DNA of 64,000 nt from Flavihumibacter soli (GCF_010692725.1 NZ_JAAFZB010000096.1:62001-126000); one strand, 5' to 3'; shown: positions 17,602-27,793, counted from the stretch's first letter. Translations and numbers: made by a program. The notes: generated from the letters alone by a model not told the origin.

Positions 17602-18219
17602 TTACTTCATCAGTGAATTTTCATAAGGGACGCGGGTTGCAATCGATCTGCCTAAGGTTATCTCATCTACATATTCTAGTTCGCCGCCGAAAGCAATGCC
17701 GCGGGCAATTGCGCTGATCTTCAGATTCCGGTCCTTTAGTTTTTTATACAGATAGAAAATGGTTGTATCCCCTTCCATGGTAGCACTTAGCGCAAGGATA
17801 ACTTCCAAAACTTCTCCCGATGCCGTCCGGTCAACCAGGCTTTCAATATTCAGGTCAGACGCACCAACACCATCCATGGGAGATATCAATCCGCCTAAAA
17901 CATGATAAACACCATTATACTGACCCGTATTTTCAATCGCCATAACATCCCGGGTATCTTCAACAACACAAATAATTGACCTATCTCTCTTTACAGAGGA
18001 ACAGATCCCGCATACCGGCAGATCAGATATATTCCGGCAGACCTGGCAAAACCTGATCTCATTTTTCAGACGGGATACCGCCCCGGTAAAATCCGCGACC
18101 CCTGAGGCAGGCTGATTTAACAGGTGAAGAACCAGTCGGAGAGCGGTTTTTTGCCCGACACCAGGCAATTTGGAAAATTCATTCACCGCATTCTCCAGCA
18201 GTTTAGAAGAAAAGTTCAT
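17602..18219 (-). CDS. recR: recombination mediator protein RecR
   Basis: A 205-residue protein with a helix-hairpin-helix near the N-terminus ([13 protein letters not shown]), a four-Cys zinc finger (Cys58, Cys61, Cys70, Cys73), a Toprim domain ([14 protein letters not shown] onward), and the C-terminal Walker-like region [14 protein letters not shown]. RecR works with RecO and RecF to load RecA at gaps. It is complete. A -7 box lies 4 bp before its ATG. Confidence 0.97.
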   Translation of the reverse strand: MNFSSKLLENAVNEFSKLPGVGQKTALRLVLHLLNQPASGVADFTGAVSRLKNEIRFCQVCRNISDLPVCGICSSVKRDRSIICVVEDTRDVMAIENTGQYNGVYHVLGGLISPMDGVGASDLNIESLVDRTASGEVLEVILALSATMEGDTTIFYLYKKLKDRNLKISAIARGIAFGGELEYVDEITLGRSIATRVPYENSLMK

Positions 18220-18223
18220 TCTG

Positions 18224-18231
18224 CAAATTTA
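18224..18231 (-). promoter_or_regulatory. -7 box for recR, probable leaderless start
   Basis: The minus strand reads TAAATTTG, a perfect match to TAnnTTTG, four bases before the recR ATG at 18219. A Bacteroidetes promoter here would start transcription at or next to the start codon. The -33 element is not obvious. Confidence 0.45.
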
Positions 18232-18283
18232 TATTAAAAACCCAATCTAATTGCTACTTTTAGCCCCCAACCAATATATCGAT

Positions 18284-19789
18284 ATGTCGCCAATAGTATT
18301 ACTGTGCTTCCTTTTCGGCTATTTTGCCATGCTTATAGCCATCTCTTACTTCACTTCCAGAAAATCAACTGACAACTCAACCTTCTTTACCGCTAACAGA
18401 AATTCCAAGTGGTATCTCGTTGCCTTCGGTATGATAGGCACCGCCTTATCAGGTGTTACCTTTATCTCCGTTCCCGGGGAAGTTGGTTCGCCTGCAGGAA
18501 ATGAGTTCAAGTATTTCCAGTTCGTCCTGGGGAATGCTATCGGCTTTATACTTGTAGCCACCGTTCTGCTCCCTTTATATTACCGGATGCGCTTAACCTC
18601 AATCTATACGTATATTGAGCAGCGCCTGGGTACGTGGAGCTACAAGACTGCTGCGAGTATCTTCCTGCTGAGCCGTACTATCGGATCGTCCTTCAGGTTA
18701 TACCTGGTGGTTATCGTGTTACAACGTTTCATTTTCGATGCATACGGCATTCCCTTCTGGGCCACGGTACTAATCTCCTTAGGCCTCATTTGGTCATATA
18801 CTTTTAAAGGAGGTTTAAAAACCATTATCATTACCGATACGCTACAAACCGTTTTTCTTGTTTCTTCTGTTTTTCTGACCATATATTTCATCTGCGACAG
18901 CCTTGACTTAAGCATCCCGGCAGCCTTCGAGACGATCAAGAACAGCGGTTATTCGAAAATATTCTTTTATGAAGATTTTGTAACCAGCAAATTCCATGTC
19001 AGCAAACAGTTGCTGGGAGGGATCTTTGTTACCCTGGCGATGACTGGTCTTGATCAGGATCTGATGCAGAAAAACCTTAGCTGCAAAAACATTGGGGAGG
19101 CACAAAAAAACATGTTCACATTCACGGCGGTGTTTGTCATCATTAATCTATTTTTCCTAAGTGTTGGTGCCTTATTATACGTTTATGCTTCCAAAAATGG
19201 AATTGCACTACCTACCGATGCTGCGGGAAATGTTCGTACCGACTTCTTATTTCCTGAAATTGCCTTAAATCATCTGACTCTAATTCCAGGAATTGTATTT
19301 ATGCTTGGATTAACAGCCGCAACTTTTGCTACCACCGATTCGGCACTAACGGCTCTTACTACGTCATTTTGTGTAGACTTTTTAAACTTTGACAAGAAAG
19401 AGAATATGAATGACCCGGCTATCGTCAGAAGTCGCCATATTGTTCATGTGGGCTTCTCTATCCTGATGTTCCTCGTGGTCATTCTATTCAATGCAGTGAA
19501 TAATGCGAGTGTAGTGAGTGCGATTTTCACCGTTGCGTCCTACACCTATGGACCATTACTGGGACTTTACGGTTTCGGACTGTTCGTTAAAAACCGGGGG
19601 GTTCGCGATAAATTGGTCCCTATAATCTGTGTCATTTCACCTGCAGTATGCCTGTTTCTGAATGCAAACTCGAAAACCTTAATGGGTGGCTATGTTTTTG
19701 ATAATGAACTGATCGTAGTAAACGGGCTGATAACTTTCCTCGGCTTACTATTGATCAGCAAGCCAACAACGGCGCGCACTCAATTCTAA
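18284..19789 (+). CDS. sodium:solute symporter family protein
   Basis: A protein of about 501 residues with roughly 13 hydrophobic segments, of the SSS (LeuT-fold) family. Recognisable segments are STFFTANRNSKWYLVAFGMIG at the N-terminus, GTALSGVTFISVPG, the core helices around FTFKGGLKTIIITDTLQT-like YTFKGGLKTIIITD, TGLDQDLMQKNLSCK, and ATFATTDSALTALTTSF, which carries the Ser/Thr typical of the Na2 site. The substrate is not predictable. I start at ATG 18284; TTG 18251 would add 11 residues. The LOG-family gene follows 19 bp downstream in the same direction. Confidence 0.9.
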   Translation: MSPIVLLCFLFGYFAMLIAISYFTSRKSTDNSTFFTANRNSKWYLVAFGMIGTALSGVTFISVPGEVGSPAGNEFKYFQFVLGNAIGFILVATVLLPLYYRMRLTSIYTYIEQRLGTWSYKTAASIFLLSRTIGSSFRLYLVVIVLQRFIFDAYGIPFWATVLISLGLIWSYTFKGGLKTIIITDTLQTVFLVSSVFLTIYFICDSLDLSIPAAFETIKNSGYSKIFFYEDFVTSKFHVSKQLLGGIFVTLAMTGLDQDLMQKNLSCKNIGEAQKNMFTFTAVFVIINLFFLSVGALLYVYASKNGIALPTDAAGNVRTDFLFPEIALNHLTLIPGIVFMLGLTAATFATTDSALTALTTSFCVDFLNFDKKENMNDPAIVRSRHIVHVGFSILMFLVVILFNAVNNASVVSAIFTVASYTYGPLLGLYGFGLFVKNRGVRDKLVPIICVISPAVCLFLNANSKTLMGGYVFDNELIVVNGLITFLGLLLISKPTTARTQF

Positions 19790-19808
19790 TATAACCTTCA
19801 AGTGATCT

Positions 19809-20516
19809 ATGACTAGTGACGAAAAAATAAGAAGTGCCTTTGAGAATAAGAACTGGCAGGAAATAAAGGTTACCGATTCCTGGCAGATATTTAAAATAAT
19901 GGCCGAGTTTGTAGACGGATTTGAGAAACTGGCGCGTATTGGCCCCTGTGTATCTATCTTCGGCTCGGCCCGTACGCATAACGAGAATAAATATTACAAA
20001 CTGGCCGAAGAGTGCGCGAGATTACTGACCGAGCGGGGTTACGGCGTTATCTCCGGCGGCGGGCCGGGAATTATGGAGGCTGCGAATAAGGGCGCCTACG
20101 AAGCAGGCGGAAAGTCAGTGGGCCTGAATATTGAATTGCCTTTCGAGCAGTTTCACAACAAGTATATCGACCGCGATAAGATCCTCGAATTCGATTATTT
20201 CTTCATCCGGAAAGTAATGTTCATGAAGTACTCACAGGGCTTTATCGTATTACCCGGCGGCTTCGGAACAATGGACGAAATGTTTGAAGCTCTTACACTC
20301 ATTCAAACCGGTAAGGTTGCCCGCTTCCCTATCGTATTAGTCGGAACGGAATATTGGGGTGGTTTAATGGAATGGGTTAAAGGCACCATGCTGGCCACAG
20401 AAAAGAATATTAACGAAGAGGATCTGAATCTTTACCGCCTGGTAGATACGGCTGAGGAAGCCGCTGAACATATTTTTAGGTTCTACGAGAAATATGTATT
20501 GAAACCGAATTTTTAA
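19809..20516 (+). CDS. LOG family protein (TIGR00730, Rossmann fold)
   Basis: A 235-residue lysine-decarboxylase-like/LOG protein. The signature motifs SIFGSART, GGGPGIMEAANKGAYEAGG and LPGGFGTMDEMFE (PGGxGTxxE) are all present. Characterised relatives hydrolyse nucleoside 5'-monophosphates to the base and ribose phosphate. The N-terminal 35 residues are an extension seen in the longer LOG subtype. It sits 19 bp after the symporter gene and may be co-transcribed. A second, shorter LOG gene lies at 25601. Confidence 0.92.
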   Translation: MTSDEKIRSAFENKNWQEIKVTDSWQIFKIMAEFVDGFEKLARIGPCVSIFGSARTHNENKYYKLAEECARLLTERGYGVISGGGPGIMEAANKGAYEAGGKSVGLNIELPFEQFHNKYIDRDKILEFDYFFIRKVMFMKYSQGFIVLPGGFGTMDEMFEALTLIQTGKVARFPIVLVGTEYWGGLMEWVKGTMLATEKNINEEDLNLYRLVDTAEEAAEHIFRFYEKYVLKPNF

Positions 20517-20519
20517 CAG

Positions 20520-20588
20520 GATAAAGGAACAAGGATCAAAGAATAAAGAGGTTAAAACATGCCTATCCTTGTTCCTTGTTCCTTTATC
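20520..20588. repeat. 15-bp perfect inverted repeat at convergent gene ends
   Basis: GATAAAGGAACAAGG at 20520-20534 is exactly complementary to CCTTGTTCCTTTATC at 20574-20588, with a 39-bp loop that contains more of the same words. It bridges the ends of the LOG gene and the minus-strand PhzF-like gene and overlaps the latter's stop codon. It lacks a U-run, so termination is uncertain. Confidence 0.75.
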
Positions 20589-21375
20589 AAATATAAATCT
20601 CCCCTTTCAAATACGTCACTCCCTTCCCAGACATTAACACCCTGTCGCCTCTAAGCTCGCACCACAGTTCACCCAGACGGGCTGATACCTGGAATGCATA
20701 CAACTCATTTTTTCCGAGCCTGGCAGCCCAGTATGGAATCAGGTTGCAATGAGCAGACCCGGTTACCGGATCTTCATTTATGCCGGCTGTGGGTGCGAAA
20801 AAGCGTGAAACGAAATCACTGTTCTCTCCCGGCGCAGTAACGATAATCCCTAAAGCCTCTATTTTACTTAAAGCGTTAAAATCAGGGTTTAAAGCTCGTA
20901 TTTGGTTTTCCGTTTCATAAACCAGCATATAATCCCGTGAGCGCAGAGCTTCAACAGGTTGAGGGCCGCCCAGCGCTGCAAGTAAGCCGGCTGGAATTTC
21001 ACAGGGTTCCGGTACCCTTGAAGGGAAGTCTAAGGTGTACAGCTCCCCGGTCCGTGTCACGGTTAACGTACCTGCTTTGAGAGTGTTGAAACGAATTACG
21101 TCTTCCTGGTACCCTAACTGCGTAAAGATGATATGTGCCGATGCCAGGGTGGCATGGCCGCAAAGATCAATCTCGAGTTCCGGGGTGAACCAGCGAAGCT
21201 CAAAGTCCCTCCCCTGCGGAATAAAGAAAGCTGTTTCTGCAAGATTGTTCTCCGCCGCTATTTTTTGCATTTCAGGAGCAGTTAGCCATTCATTTAAGGG
21301 GCAAACAGCTGCAGGGTTACCACCGAATAATCTGTCAGTGAAGGCATCTGCCTGGTAAATAGGAATTATTTTCAT
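20587..21375 (-). CDS. PhzF family isomerase-like protein
   Basis: A 262-residue PhzF-fold protein. Motifs are QADAFTDRLFGGNPAAVCPL at the N-terminus, the catalytic-position Glu47 in NNLAETAFF, DLCGHATLASAHI, and the second-domain DPVTGSAHCNLIPYWA. PhzF itself isomerises a phenazine precursor, but most homologues outside phenazine clusters have unknown substrates, and no phenazine genes are present. It appears monocistronic, between two repeat arrays. Confidence 0.9.
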   Translation of the reverse strand: MKIIPIYQADAFTDRLFGGNPAAVCPLNEWLTAPEMQKIAAENNLAETAFFIPQGRDFELRWFTPELEIDLCGHATLASAHIIFTQLGYQEDVIRFNTLKAGTLTVTRTGELYTLDFPSRVPEPCEIPAGLLAALGGPQPVEALRSRDYMLVYETENQIRALNPDFNALSKIEALGIIVTAPGENSDFVSRFFAPTAGINEDPVTGSAHCNLIPYWAARLGKNELYAFQVSARLGELWCELRGDRVLMSGKGVTYLKGEIYI

Positions 21376-21432
21376 GAGATGTTAGATATGAGACGTTAGA
21401 CACTAGATGTTAGATATTAAATTTTAGACTAG
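21376..21432. repeat. GATGTTAGATAT word array
   Basis: The spacer between the PhzF-like gene and the ABC ATPase gene consists of degenerate 12-14-bp words (GATGTTAGATAT twice, with GACGTTAGACAC between them, then AAATTTTAGACTAG). It belongs to the same style of junction array as elsewhere in the window. Confidence 0.75.
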
Positions 21433-21434
21433 AA

Positions 21435-22085
21435 TTAAGCTACATCAGGTATATAATTATATATGACCAGATCATCGGCGCTCTTAATATTATAAACAGC
21501 GTTGTTATGCAATAACACAACCCGACTGCTTACGGCTAATAAAGGCCTGTAAATATGATCTGTAAGTATCACCGCCTTATCACGCCCGGTCTCAACAATC
21601 ATCTTCTGAAGAAACTCAATCTGAATGGGCGCTATTGCTGAAAAAGGTTCATCAAGGAGGATATATTTGGCATCCCGGCTAAGTATCCACAGGCATTCCA
21701 GGAAACGCTGCTGACCATTAGATAAATCATTTAAGCGGCTTTCCATACTAATAGTTAAAATCTCTTCTGCCAGTAAATGTTCTTTGATGAATGGAGAAAA
21801 CGTTTCAATTATTTCTGATACCTTAAGAAACGGCAGCATAAAATGTTGCTGCGGCAAATAAGCGATCTGACCAGTTAAATAGCCCGTCGGAATGATTCGG
21901 CCACCGATGCGCAGATGCTTAAAGTCAGCTTTAAGTGAGCCGAAAATAATCTTCAAAAGGCTGGATTTACCGGACCCGTTTCTTCCGAGCAGACCTACAA
22001 TCTCACCTTTAGCACAATTCAGATAACACCCTGATAACACCGAATGTCCCCAAAAAATTAATGAAACACTGTCGATCTCCAGCAT
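21435..22085 (-). CDS. ABC transporter ATP-binding protein
   Basis: A 216-residue ATPase subunit. Walker A is GRNGSGKSS (Gly34-Ser42), the Q-loop is YLPQQHFMLP, the signature is the slightly divergent LSNGQQR, Walker B is KYILLDEP, and the switch His is in LTDHIYRP. It couples ATP hydrolysis to transport or another conformational job. No canonical permease is nearby; the only partner is the small membrane protein whose stop codon overlaps this gene's start (TGATG), implying translational coupling. The substrate is unknown. Confidence 0.88.
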   Translation of the reverse strand: MLEIDSVSLIFWGHSVLSGCYLNCAKGEIVGLLGRNGSGKSSLLKIIFGSLKADFKHLRIGGRIIPTGYLTGQIAYLPQQHFMLPFLKVSEIIETFSPFIKEHLLAEEILTISMESRLNDLSNGQQRFLECLWILSRDAKYILLDEPFSAIAPIQIEFLQKMIVETGRDKAVILTDHIYRPLLAVSSRVVLLHNNAVYNIKSADDLVIYNYIPDVA

Positions 22086-22369
22086 CAGAATATTAGCCTA
22101 AGTGGAATGAACAAAATTATAAATGCCAGGAAATCTGTTAACGCGATCCCTAAAAACAATCCCGCGATGCTGTAACCCAGATTTTTGAAATAGTAATCAT
22201 ATCGGCTGTTCAGTGGACGGGTGACCAGGTAAATACTGATGTAGCCAACGATCTTACAGAATAAAACCAATAAAATATACGGGCTCATCCACAAGAACGG
22301 GATACACACCATATTACAGGTGATAAATGCTTTAAGATGCAAACGCAGGAATCTCCAATGAACACCCAT
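22085..22369 (-). CDS. small integral membrane protein coupled to ABC ATPase
   Basis: A 94-residue protein with about three hydrophobic segments (residues 15-35, 30-48 and 65-92), rich in Phe, Leu and Ile. It is too small for a standard ABC permease and I do not recognise the family. The stop overlaps the start of the ATPase gene, which suggests that the two work together. Its ATG lies only 6 bp after the stop codon of the serine-hydrolase remnant, so the deletion that produced that remnant may have ended here and could have altered this gene's 5' end. Confidence 0.6.
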   Translation of the reverse strand: MGVHWRFLRLHLKAFITCNMVCIPFLWMSPYILLVLFCKIVGYISIYLVTRPLNSRYDYYFKNLGYSIAGLFLGIALTDFLAFIILFIPLRLIF

Positions 22370-22375
22370 CGCGTA

Positions 22376-22549
22376 TTACTGCTGCTTTACAAAAACATAT
22401 GTGTCATATTCAAGGCCCGGAATTTCCCAGTCTTTAATGCCAGTCTGAATGTAATTATTGAGGCTGTCGGTAATGAAAGTCGGCGTTTGAGCGTGGACGG
22501 CAGGGAAACAAAACAGTAAAAATGCGACTATTAGAGAGCTTCTTTTCAT
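22376..22549 (-). pseudogene. truncated serine hydrolase (class C beta-lactamase-like), N-terminal remnant
   Basis: A 57-codon frame that starts with a clear signal peptide (MKRSSLIVAFLLFCF...VHAQ) and continues TFITDSLNNYIQTGIKDWEIPGL. That is the usual beginning of exported class C beta-lactamase-like serine hydrolases, where it would continue AVAVVKDGK and later reach the SxxK nucleophile. Here the sequence departs after PGL and stops after YVFVKQQ, so no catalytic residues remain. I read it as the 5' stump of a deleted gene. A genuine short exported peptide is a less likely alternative. Confidence 0.65.
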
Positions 22550-22723
22550 CGATCCTATTGAAATAAATATTGGATTGAAAAATACTAAAATCCTTTCAAC
22601 CCAAGCTGCATTTGGCTGAAAGAATTCCAGGTATGCAACGTTTCGGATTATGTCAACCGTTACGGCCGATCATGTTCAAAGTTCGGAGTAAAATCCTGGT
22701 GTCTTATTAGGAGGATCCTAGTA

Positions 22724-22778
22724 TCAAACTACTCTTAAACTACTAGAATGTTACTAGAAAACTACTAGGAAGTTACAA
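22724..22778. repeat. five 11-bp helically phased direct repeats in a 400-bp gene-free gap
   Basis: Five consecutive 11-bp units: TCAAACTACTC, TTAAACTACTA, GAATGTTACTA, GAAAACTACTA, GGAAGTTACAA. The period equals about one helical turn, so the repeated core falls on one DNA face. Units 3 and 5 share GTTAC and are 22 bp apart. The surrounding gap (22550-22951) holds no gene that I can support. Besides this array it contains a hairpin at 22593-22622 (arms CTTTCA/TGAAAG, inner CCAA/TTGG) and the gapA terminator. Confidence 0.75.
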
Positions 22779-22896
22779 GAAAACCCCGGAAAGAATAAGA
22801 CCCTAACTTTTCGCTTGACACAGTTTATTTTACAGACCCAACGTGGCCTCGTTCAGCGGAACTGTTCAACGGAACAAAGTACCTCCTCAAAATAAA

Positions 22897-22924
22897 AAAG
22901 GCTGCCTCCCGGGAGACAACCTTT
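22897..22924 (-). terminator. GAPDH gene terminator
   Basis: On the minus strand the arms AAAGGTTGTCTCC and GGAGGCAGCCTTT (with two G-U pairs) form a 13-bp stem followed by U residues, 28 bp after the stop codon of the GAPDH gene. Confidence 0.85.
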
Positions 22925-22951
22925 CGAATGAAAGATTAATGAATATGATGC

Positions 22952-24397
22952 TTAATAATAGGTTAAGCGGATGACACCAGCCAATGATTTCGCCAGTCTG
23001 ACAACCTGCCGCGTATAGCCGTATTCGTTATCATACCAGATATACAGAACAGCAGATTTCCCGTCTTTAGATAAGATAGTAGCCGGGCCATCGATAATAC
23101 AGGCATGTGTGTTACCTATAAGGTCACTGGAAACGAGTTCATTTGAAATGGAATACTCGATCTGCTCTACCAAACCGCCGAACAAGGATGCGCTTTTCAA
23201 AACTTCCTCAAGCTCTTTCTTGGTTGTTTCGCGGCTTAGAGTAAGATTCAGTATCGCAAGGGATACGTTGGGGGTTGGGACACGTACTGCATTCCCTGTT
23301 AATTTACCCTCCAGGGCAGGAAGAACTTTTGAAACGGCTTTATCGGCACCCGTTTCTGTGATCACCATATTCAAAGCGGCGGAGCGGCCCCGGCGATACT
23401 TTTTATGGTAGTTATCCAGGAGATTTTGATCGTTGGTATAGGAATGAACGGTCTCTATATGCCCCTTCTCTATACCAAATGTTTCCTCAACAATTTTCAG
23501 TGCCGGTACAATTGCATTGGTTGTACAGCTTGCAGCTGAAAAGAGCGTTTCACTACTGGAAAGATCGCATTGGTTGATCCCGAAAACAATGTTGGGAATA
23601 TCGCCTTTGCCCGGAGCGGTTAGCAGAACTTTTTCAGCTCCTTTTGCCTGAAGATGTTTAGCTAATCCTTCCCTGTCGCGGAAAACGCCGGTATTGTCAA
23701 TTACAAGCGCGTGCTGAATTCCGAATTCCGTATAGTCTACCTCTTCGGGGTTCTTCGCTGCTATCATATAGATAACCTGGCCATTGATTACTAGAGCTTT
23801 ATGCTCGAAGTCTTCCACAATAGTTCCTGCAAACGGACCATGCACAGAATCGTTTCTTAAAAGGTCGGCTCTCTTAGTCAGATCTTCATCGCTGTAGCTT
23901 CGGGTGACGATGGCGCGTAGACGTAATTGCTCACCCTTACCCGCCTGGGTAATTAATTCCCTGGCTGCGATACGGCCAATACGACCAAAGCCATACAGAA
24001 CCACATCCTTTGGCTGCATGGTGATCTTGTCTTTACCGATATGGTTCCCTAATTTCTTGATTACGAAATCGCTTGCGGAACCCGCGTGGTTATTCTCATC
24101 AATCCATTCTGATGCCAGGCGACCAATATCAATACGGGAAGGGGCAAGATTAGATTGAGCAATGGCCCGGGCCAATGCAAGGGTCTCATAAATGGAGATC
24201 TCTTTGTTAATAATCTGACGGGCATACTGATGATGCGCCAATATCTCACTGCTGCCTACATCAAACAAAGGCTTGCGGAATAAAACGAGCTCTATAGACC
24301 GGTCGAACCATAAGGTCCCCACAATATTACTCAGTTCAATAGCCTTTTTTTCTTTCTCAATCCAGCTACTGAATTCGGTTTCATATTTATTTAACAT
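22952..24397 (-). CDS. glyceraldehyde-3-phosphate dehydrogenase, long type
   Basis: A 481-residue GAPDH, about 140 residues longer than the glycolytic form. The extra sequence is an N-terminal helical extension (residues 1-125). The catalytic core follows: the NAD-binding VVLYGFGRIGRIAARE at about 132-147, NTGVFRDREG, the active-site SAASCTTNAIVP with Cys291, RRGRSAALNMVITETGADKA (in parts), and WYDNEYGYTRQ at the C-terminus. It interconverts glyceraldehyde-3-phosphate and 1,3-bisphosphoglycerate. The long form is widespread in some Gammaproteobacteria and Bacteroidota; whether it runs glycolysis or gluconeogenesis here cannot be told. It has its own terminator, and the rpoD terminator lies upstream. 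Confidence 0.93.
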   Translation of the reverse strand: MLNKYETEFSSWIEKEKKAIELSNIVGTLWFDRSIELVLFRKPLFDVGSSEILAHHQYARQIINKEISIYETLALARAIAQSNLAPSRIDIGRLASEWIDENNHAGSASDFVIKKLGNHIGKDKITMQPKDVVLYGFGRIGRIAARELITQAGKGEQLRLRAIVTRSYSDEDLTKRADLLRNDSVHGPFAGTIVEDFEHKALVINGQVIYMIAAKNPEEVDYTEFGIQHALVIDNTGVFRDREGLAKHLQAKGAEKVLLTAPGKGDIPNIVFGINQCDLSSSETLFSAASCTTNAIVPALKIVEETFGIEKGHIETVHSYTNDQNLLDNYHKKYRRGRSAALNMVITETGADKAVSKVLPALEGKLTGNAVRVPTPNVSLAILNLTLSRETTKKELEEVLKSASLFGGLVEQIEYSISNELVSSDLIGNTHACIIDGPATILSKDGKSAVLYIWYDNEYGYTRQVVRLAKSLAGVIRLTYY

Positions 24398-24440
24398 TCT
24401 CTGGAAATTGGTTGGTTAGTTGGTTAGGCCCAAAAATAAA

Positions 24441-24467
24441 AAAGATCGGGCGGTAGGCCCAATCTTT
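24441..24467 (-). terminator. rpoD terminator
   Basis: On the minus strand AAAGATTGGGC pairs with GCCCGATCTTT around a CTACC loop (11 bp, one G-U) and is followed by U residues. It lies 24 bp past the rpoD stop and separates rpoD from the GAPDH gene. Confidence 0.85.
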
Positions 24468-24490
24468 TCTAATATTTTGTTTGGATATTG

Positions 24491-25351
24491 TTATCCCAAA
24501 TAAGATTTCAGGATTTTACTTCTTGAAGTATGACGAAGACGCTGCAACGCTTTGTCTTTAATCTGTCTCACACGTTCACGCGTAAGGTTAAATTTTTCAC
24601 CGATCTCTTCAAGAGAAAGGGGATGATTCGTACTTAATCCGAAGAACAATACGATAATTTCACGCTCGCGCTCGGTTAATGTAGCTAATGACCGTCTGAT
24701 CTCTTCTGACAATGACTCGTCGATCAGATTGCTATCTGTATTCGGGTCATCATTTTCAAGCACATCCAGTAAAGTATTCTCCTCACCCTGAACGAAAGGA
24801 GCATCCATAGAAACATGGCGGCCAGAGTTACTTAAGGTATCTGTGATCTTATCTACCGTAGTCTCCAAAGTATCAGCAAGTTCTTCGGGAGATGGCTCGC
24901 GCTCATACTCCTGCTCAAGCCTTGAAAATGCCTTACTTATTTTACTAAGTGATCCTACCTGGTTTAAAGGCAAACGTACAATACGGGATTGCTCCGCAAT
25001 AGCCTGAAGGATTGACTGACGAATCCACCAAACCGCATAAGAAATAAATTTAAAGCCCTTAGTCTCATCAAAACGCTTTGCAGCTTTGATTAATCCTAAA
25101 TTTCCTTCATTTATTAAGTCGCCAAGAGTTAAACCCTGGTTCTGGTACTGTTTTGCCACAGAAACAACGAAACGTAAGTTGGTTTTTGTAAGTCTTTCTA
25201 AGGCCGCCTGATCGCCTTCGCGGATTTTTTGGGCAAGAATTACTTCTTCTTCGGCTGTAATTAAATCGACCTTACCAATCTCGTGTAAATACTTATCTAA
25301 TGATTGCGATTCACGATTGGTAATCGATTGTGTGATTTTGAGTTGTCTCAT
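24491..25351 (-). CDS. rpoD: RNA polymerase primary sigma factor RpoD
   Basis: A 286-residue sigma-70 lacking region 1.1, the short primary sigma typical of Bacteroidota. Region 1.2 begins [20 protein letters not shown]. Region 2 includes [33 protein letters not shown] (in parts) with the -10-recognition segment [14 protein letters not shown]. Region 3 is [15 protein letters not shown]. Region 4 has the -35-recognition helix-turn-helix [24 protein letters not shown]. It directs transcription from TAnnTTTG promoters. The gene is monocistronic, with its own promoter and terminator. Confidence 0.95.
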   Translation of the reverse strand: MRQLKITQSITNRESQSLDKYLHEIGKVDLITAEEEVILAQKIREGDQAALERLTKTNLRFVVSVAKQYQNQGLTLGDLINEGNLGLIKAAKRFDETKGFKFISYAVWWIRQSILQAIAEQSRIVRLPLNQVGSLSKISKAFSRLEQEYEREPSPEELADTLETTVDKITDTLSNSGRHVSMDAPFVQGEENTLLDVLENDDPNTDSNLIDESLSEEIRRSLATLTEREREIIVLFFGLSTNHPLSLEEIGEKFNLTRERVRQIKDKALQRLRHTSRSKILKSYLG

Positions 25352-25381
25352 TTATAAATTAATACCCCTTCTAAAAGTGTG

Positions 25382-25389
25382 CAAAGTTA
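25382..25389 (-). promoter_or_regulatory. -7 box upstream of rpoD
   Basis: The minus strand reads TAACTTTG, a perfect TAnnTTTG match, 30 bp before the rpoD ATG. No clear -33 element is visible. The rest of the 249-bp gap up to 25600 is AT-rich, with nothing else that I can support. Confidence 0.4.
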
Positions 25390-25600
25390 AGATTATAATA
25401 ATTCTTAACGATTATAAAGGAAAAAAGTTAGCTGATTTTACAAACAGGATTCTTTTTATTTGCTTTAATTATTATAGCAAAAATAGTGCCTAAACCACTC
25501 GCAGACTGTGTTTTTAATGAACGTAGGCTCTTATAATAAGCTATTTAGCTACTACGTTAGAATTGCCTGACAAATGCACAGCATATGGCACAAAGGTCTG

Positions 25601-26185
25601 TCAGGTTAGGTTTCTGTCTTTGAACCACACATCATCCGGTTTGGCAGAAAAAGATGACATTAATTCAATTAATTGTTCAGGATCTGAATGAGACAAAACA
25701 AGCTGGCGGTTCACAGGTTTTAAAAAACGATGTTCCACCATCACATCCATCTGCTGAAGTAGCGGATCATAAAAACCGCCGGCATTCAGCAATCCTATCG
25801 GATTATTATGGAGACCAAGCTGCAACCAGGTGAGTACTTCAAAAAACTCTTCCAGGGTTCCAAAGCCTCCCGGAAGTGTTATAACCCCATCTGATAAGTC
25901 AGCCATTTTTTGTTTGCGTTGATGCATATTCTCGGTGATGATCAGTTCGGTAAGACCTGTATGACCAACTTCCTTATCCATCAGGAATTGCGGAATGACA
26001 CCGATTGCTTTACCTCCACCGCTCAGAACTGCATCAGCAATTAAGCCCATGACCCCAACTCTGCCTCCTCCGAACACCAGGGTAATATCCTTCGCAACCA
26101 GCACTTCCGCCAATTTATTTACTGTTTGTAAAAGCGCAGGATCTCCGTTAAAGTTAGCCCCGCAGAATACACATACTGATTTCAT
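25601..26185 (-). CDS. LOG family protein (TIGR00730), short type
   Basis: A 194-residue LOG protein with the complete signature: VFCGAN at the N-terminus, FGGGRVGVMGLIADAVLSGGG, the MHQRKQKMADLSDG segment and LPGGFGTLEEFFEVLTW. Enzymes of this short class release adenine-type bases from nucleoside monophosphates (cytokinin-activating in plants); their bacterial role is unclear. It is the second LOG paralogue in the window, shorter and more typical than the one at 19809. It lies 69 bp downstream of guaB on the same strand and may be co-transcribed. Confidence 0.92.
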   Translation of the reverse strand: MKSVCVFCGANFNGDPALLQTVNKLAEVLVAKDITLVFGGGRVGVMGLIADAVLSGGGKAIGVIPQFLMDKEVGHTGLTELIITENMHQRKQKMADLSDGVITLPGGFGTLEEFFEVLTWLQLGLHNNPIGLLNAGGFYDPLLQQMDVMVEHRFLKPVNRQLVLSHSDPEQLIELMSSFSAKPDDVWFKDRNLT

Positions 26186-26254
26186 AAAAGATTTAAGGGA
26201 AAAGATTTGGCATCGTCACAAACAAACAACCACAACCACTATAATACTGCTCAA

Positions 26255-27793
<1,539 letters not shown>

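Noticed and set aside
20587-21375. PhzF considered as evidence for phenazine synthesis.
   Set aside because: PhzF-like proteins are common without phenazine genes, and no phzA-G homologue occurs in the window.
22724-22778. The 11-bp repeats considered as replication iterons.
   Set aside because: No rep, dnaA or partition gene is nearby and the locus is chromosomal in character.
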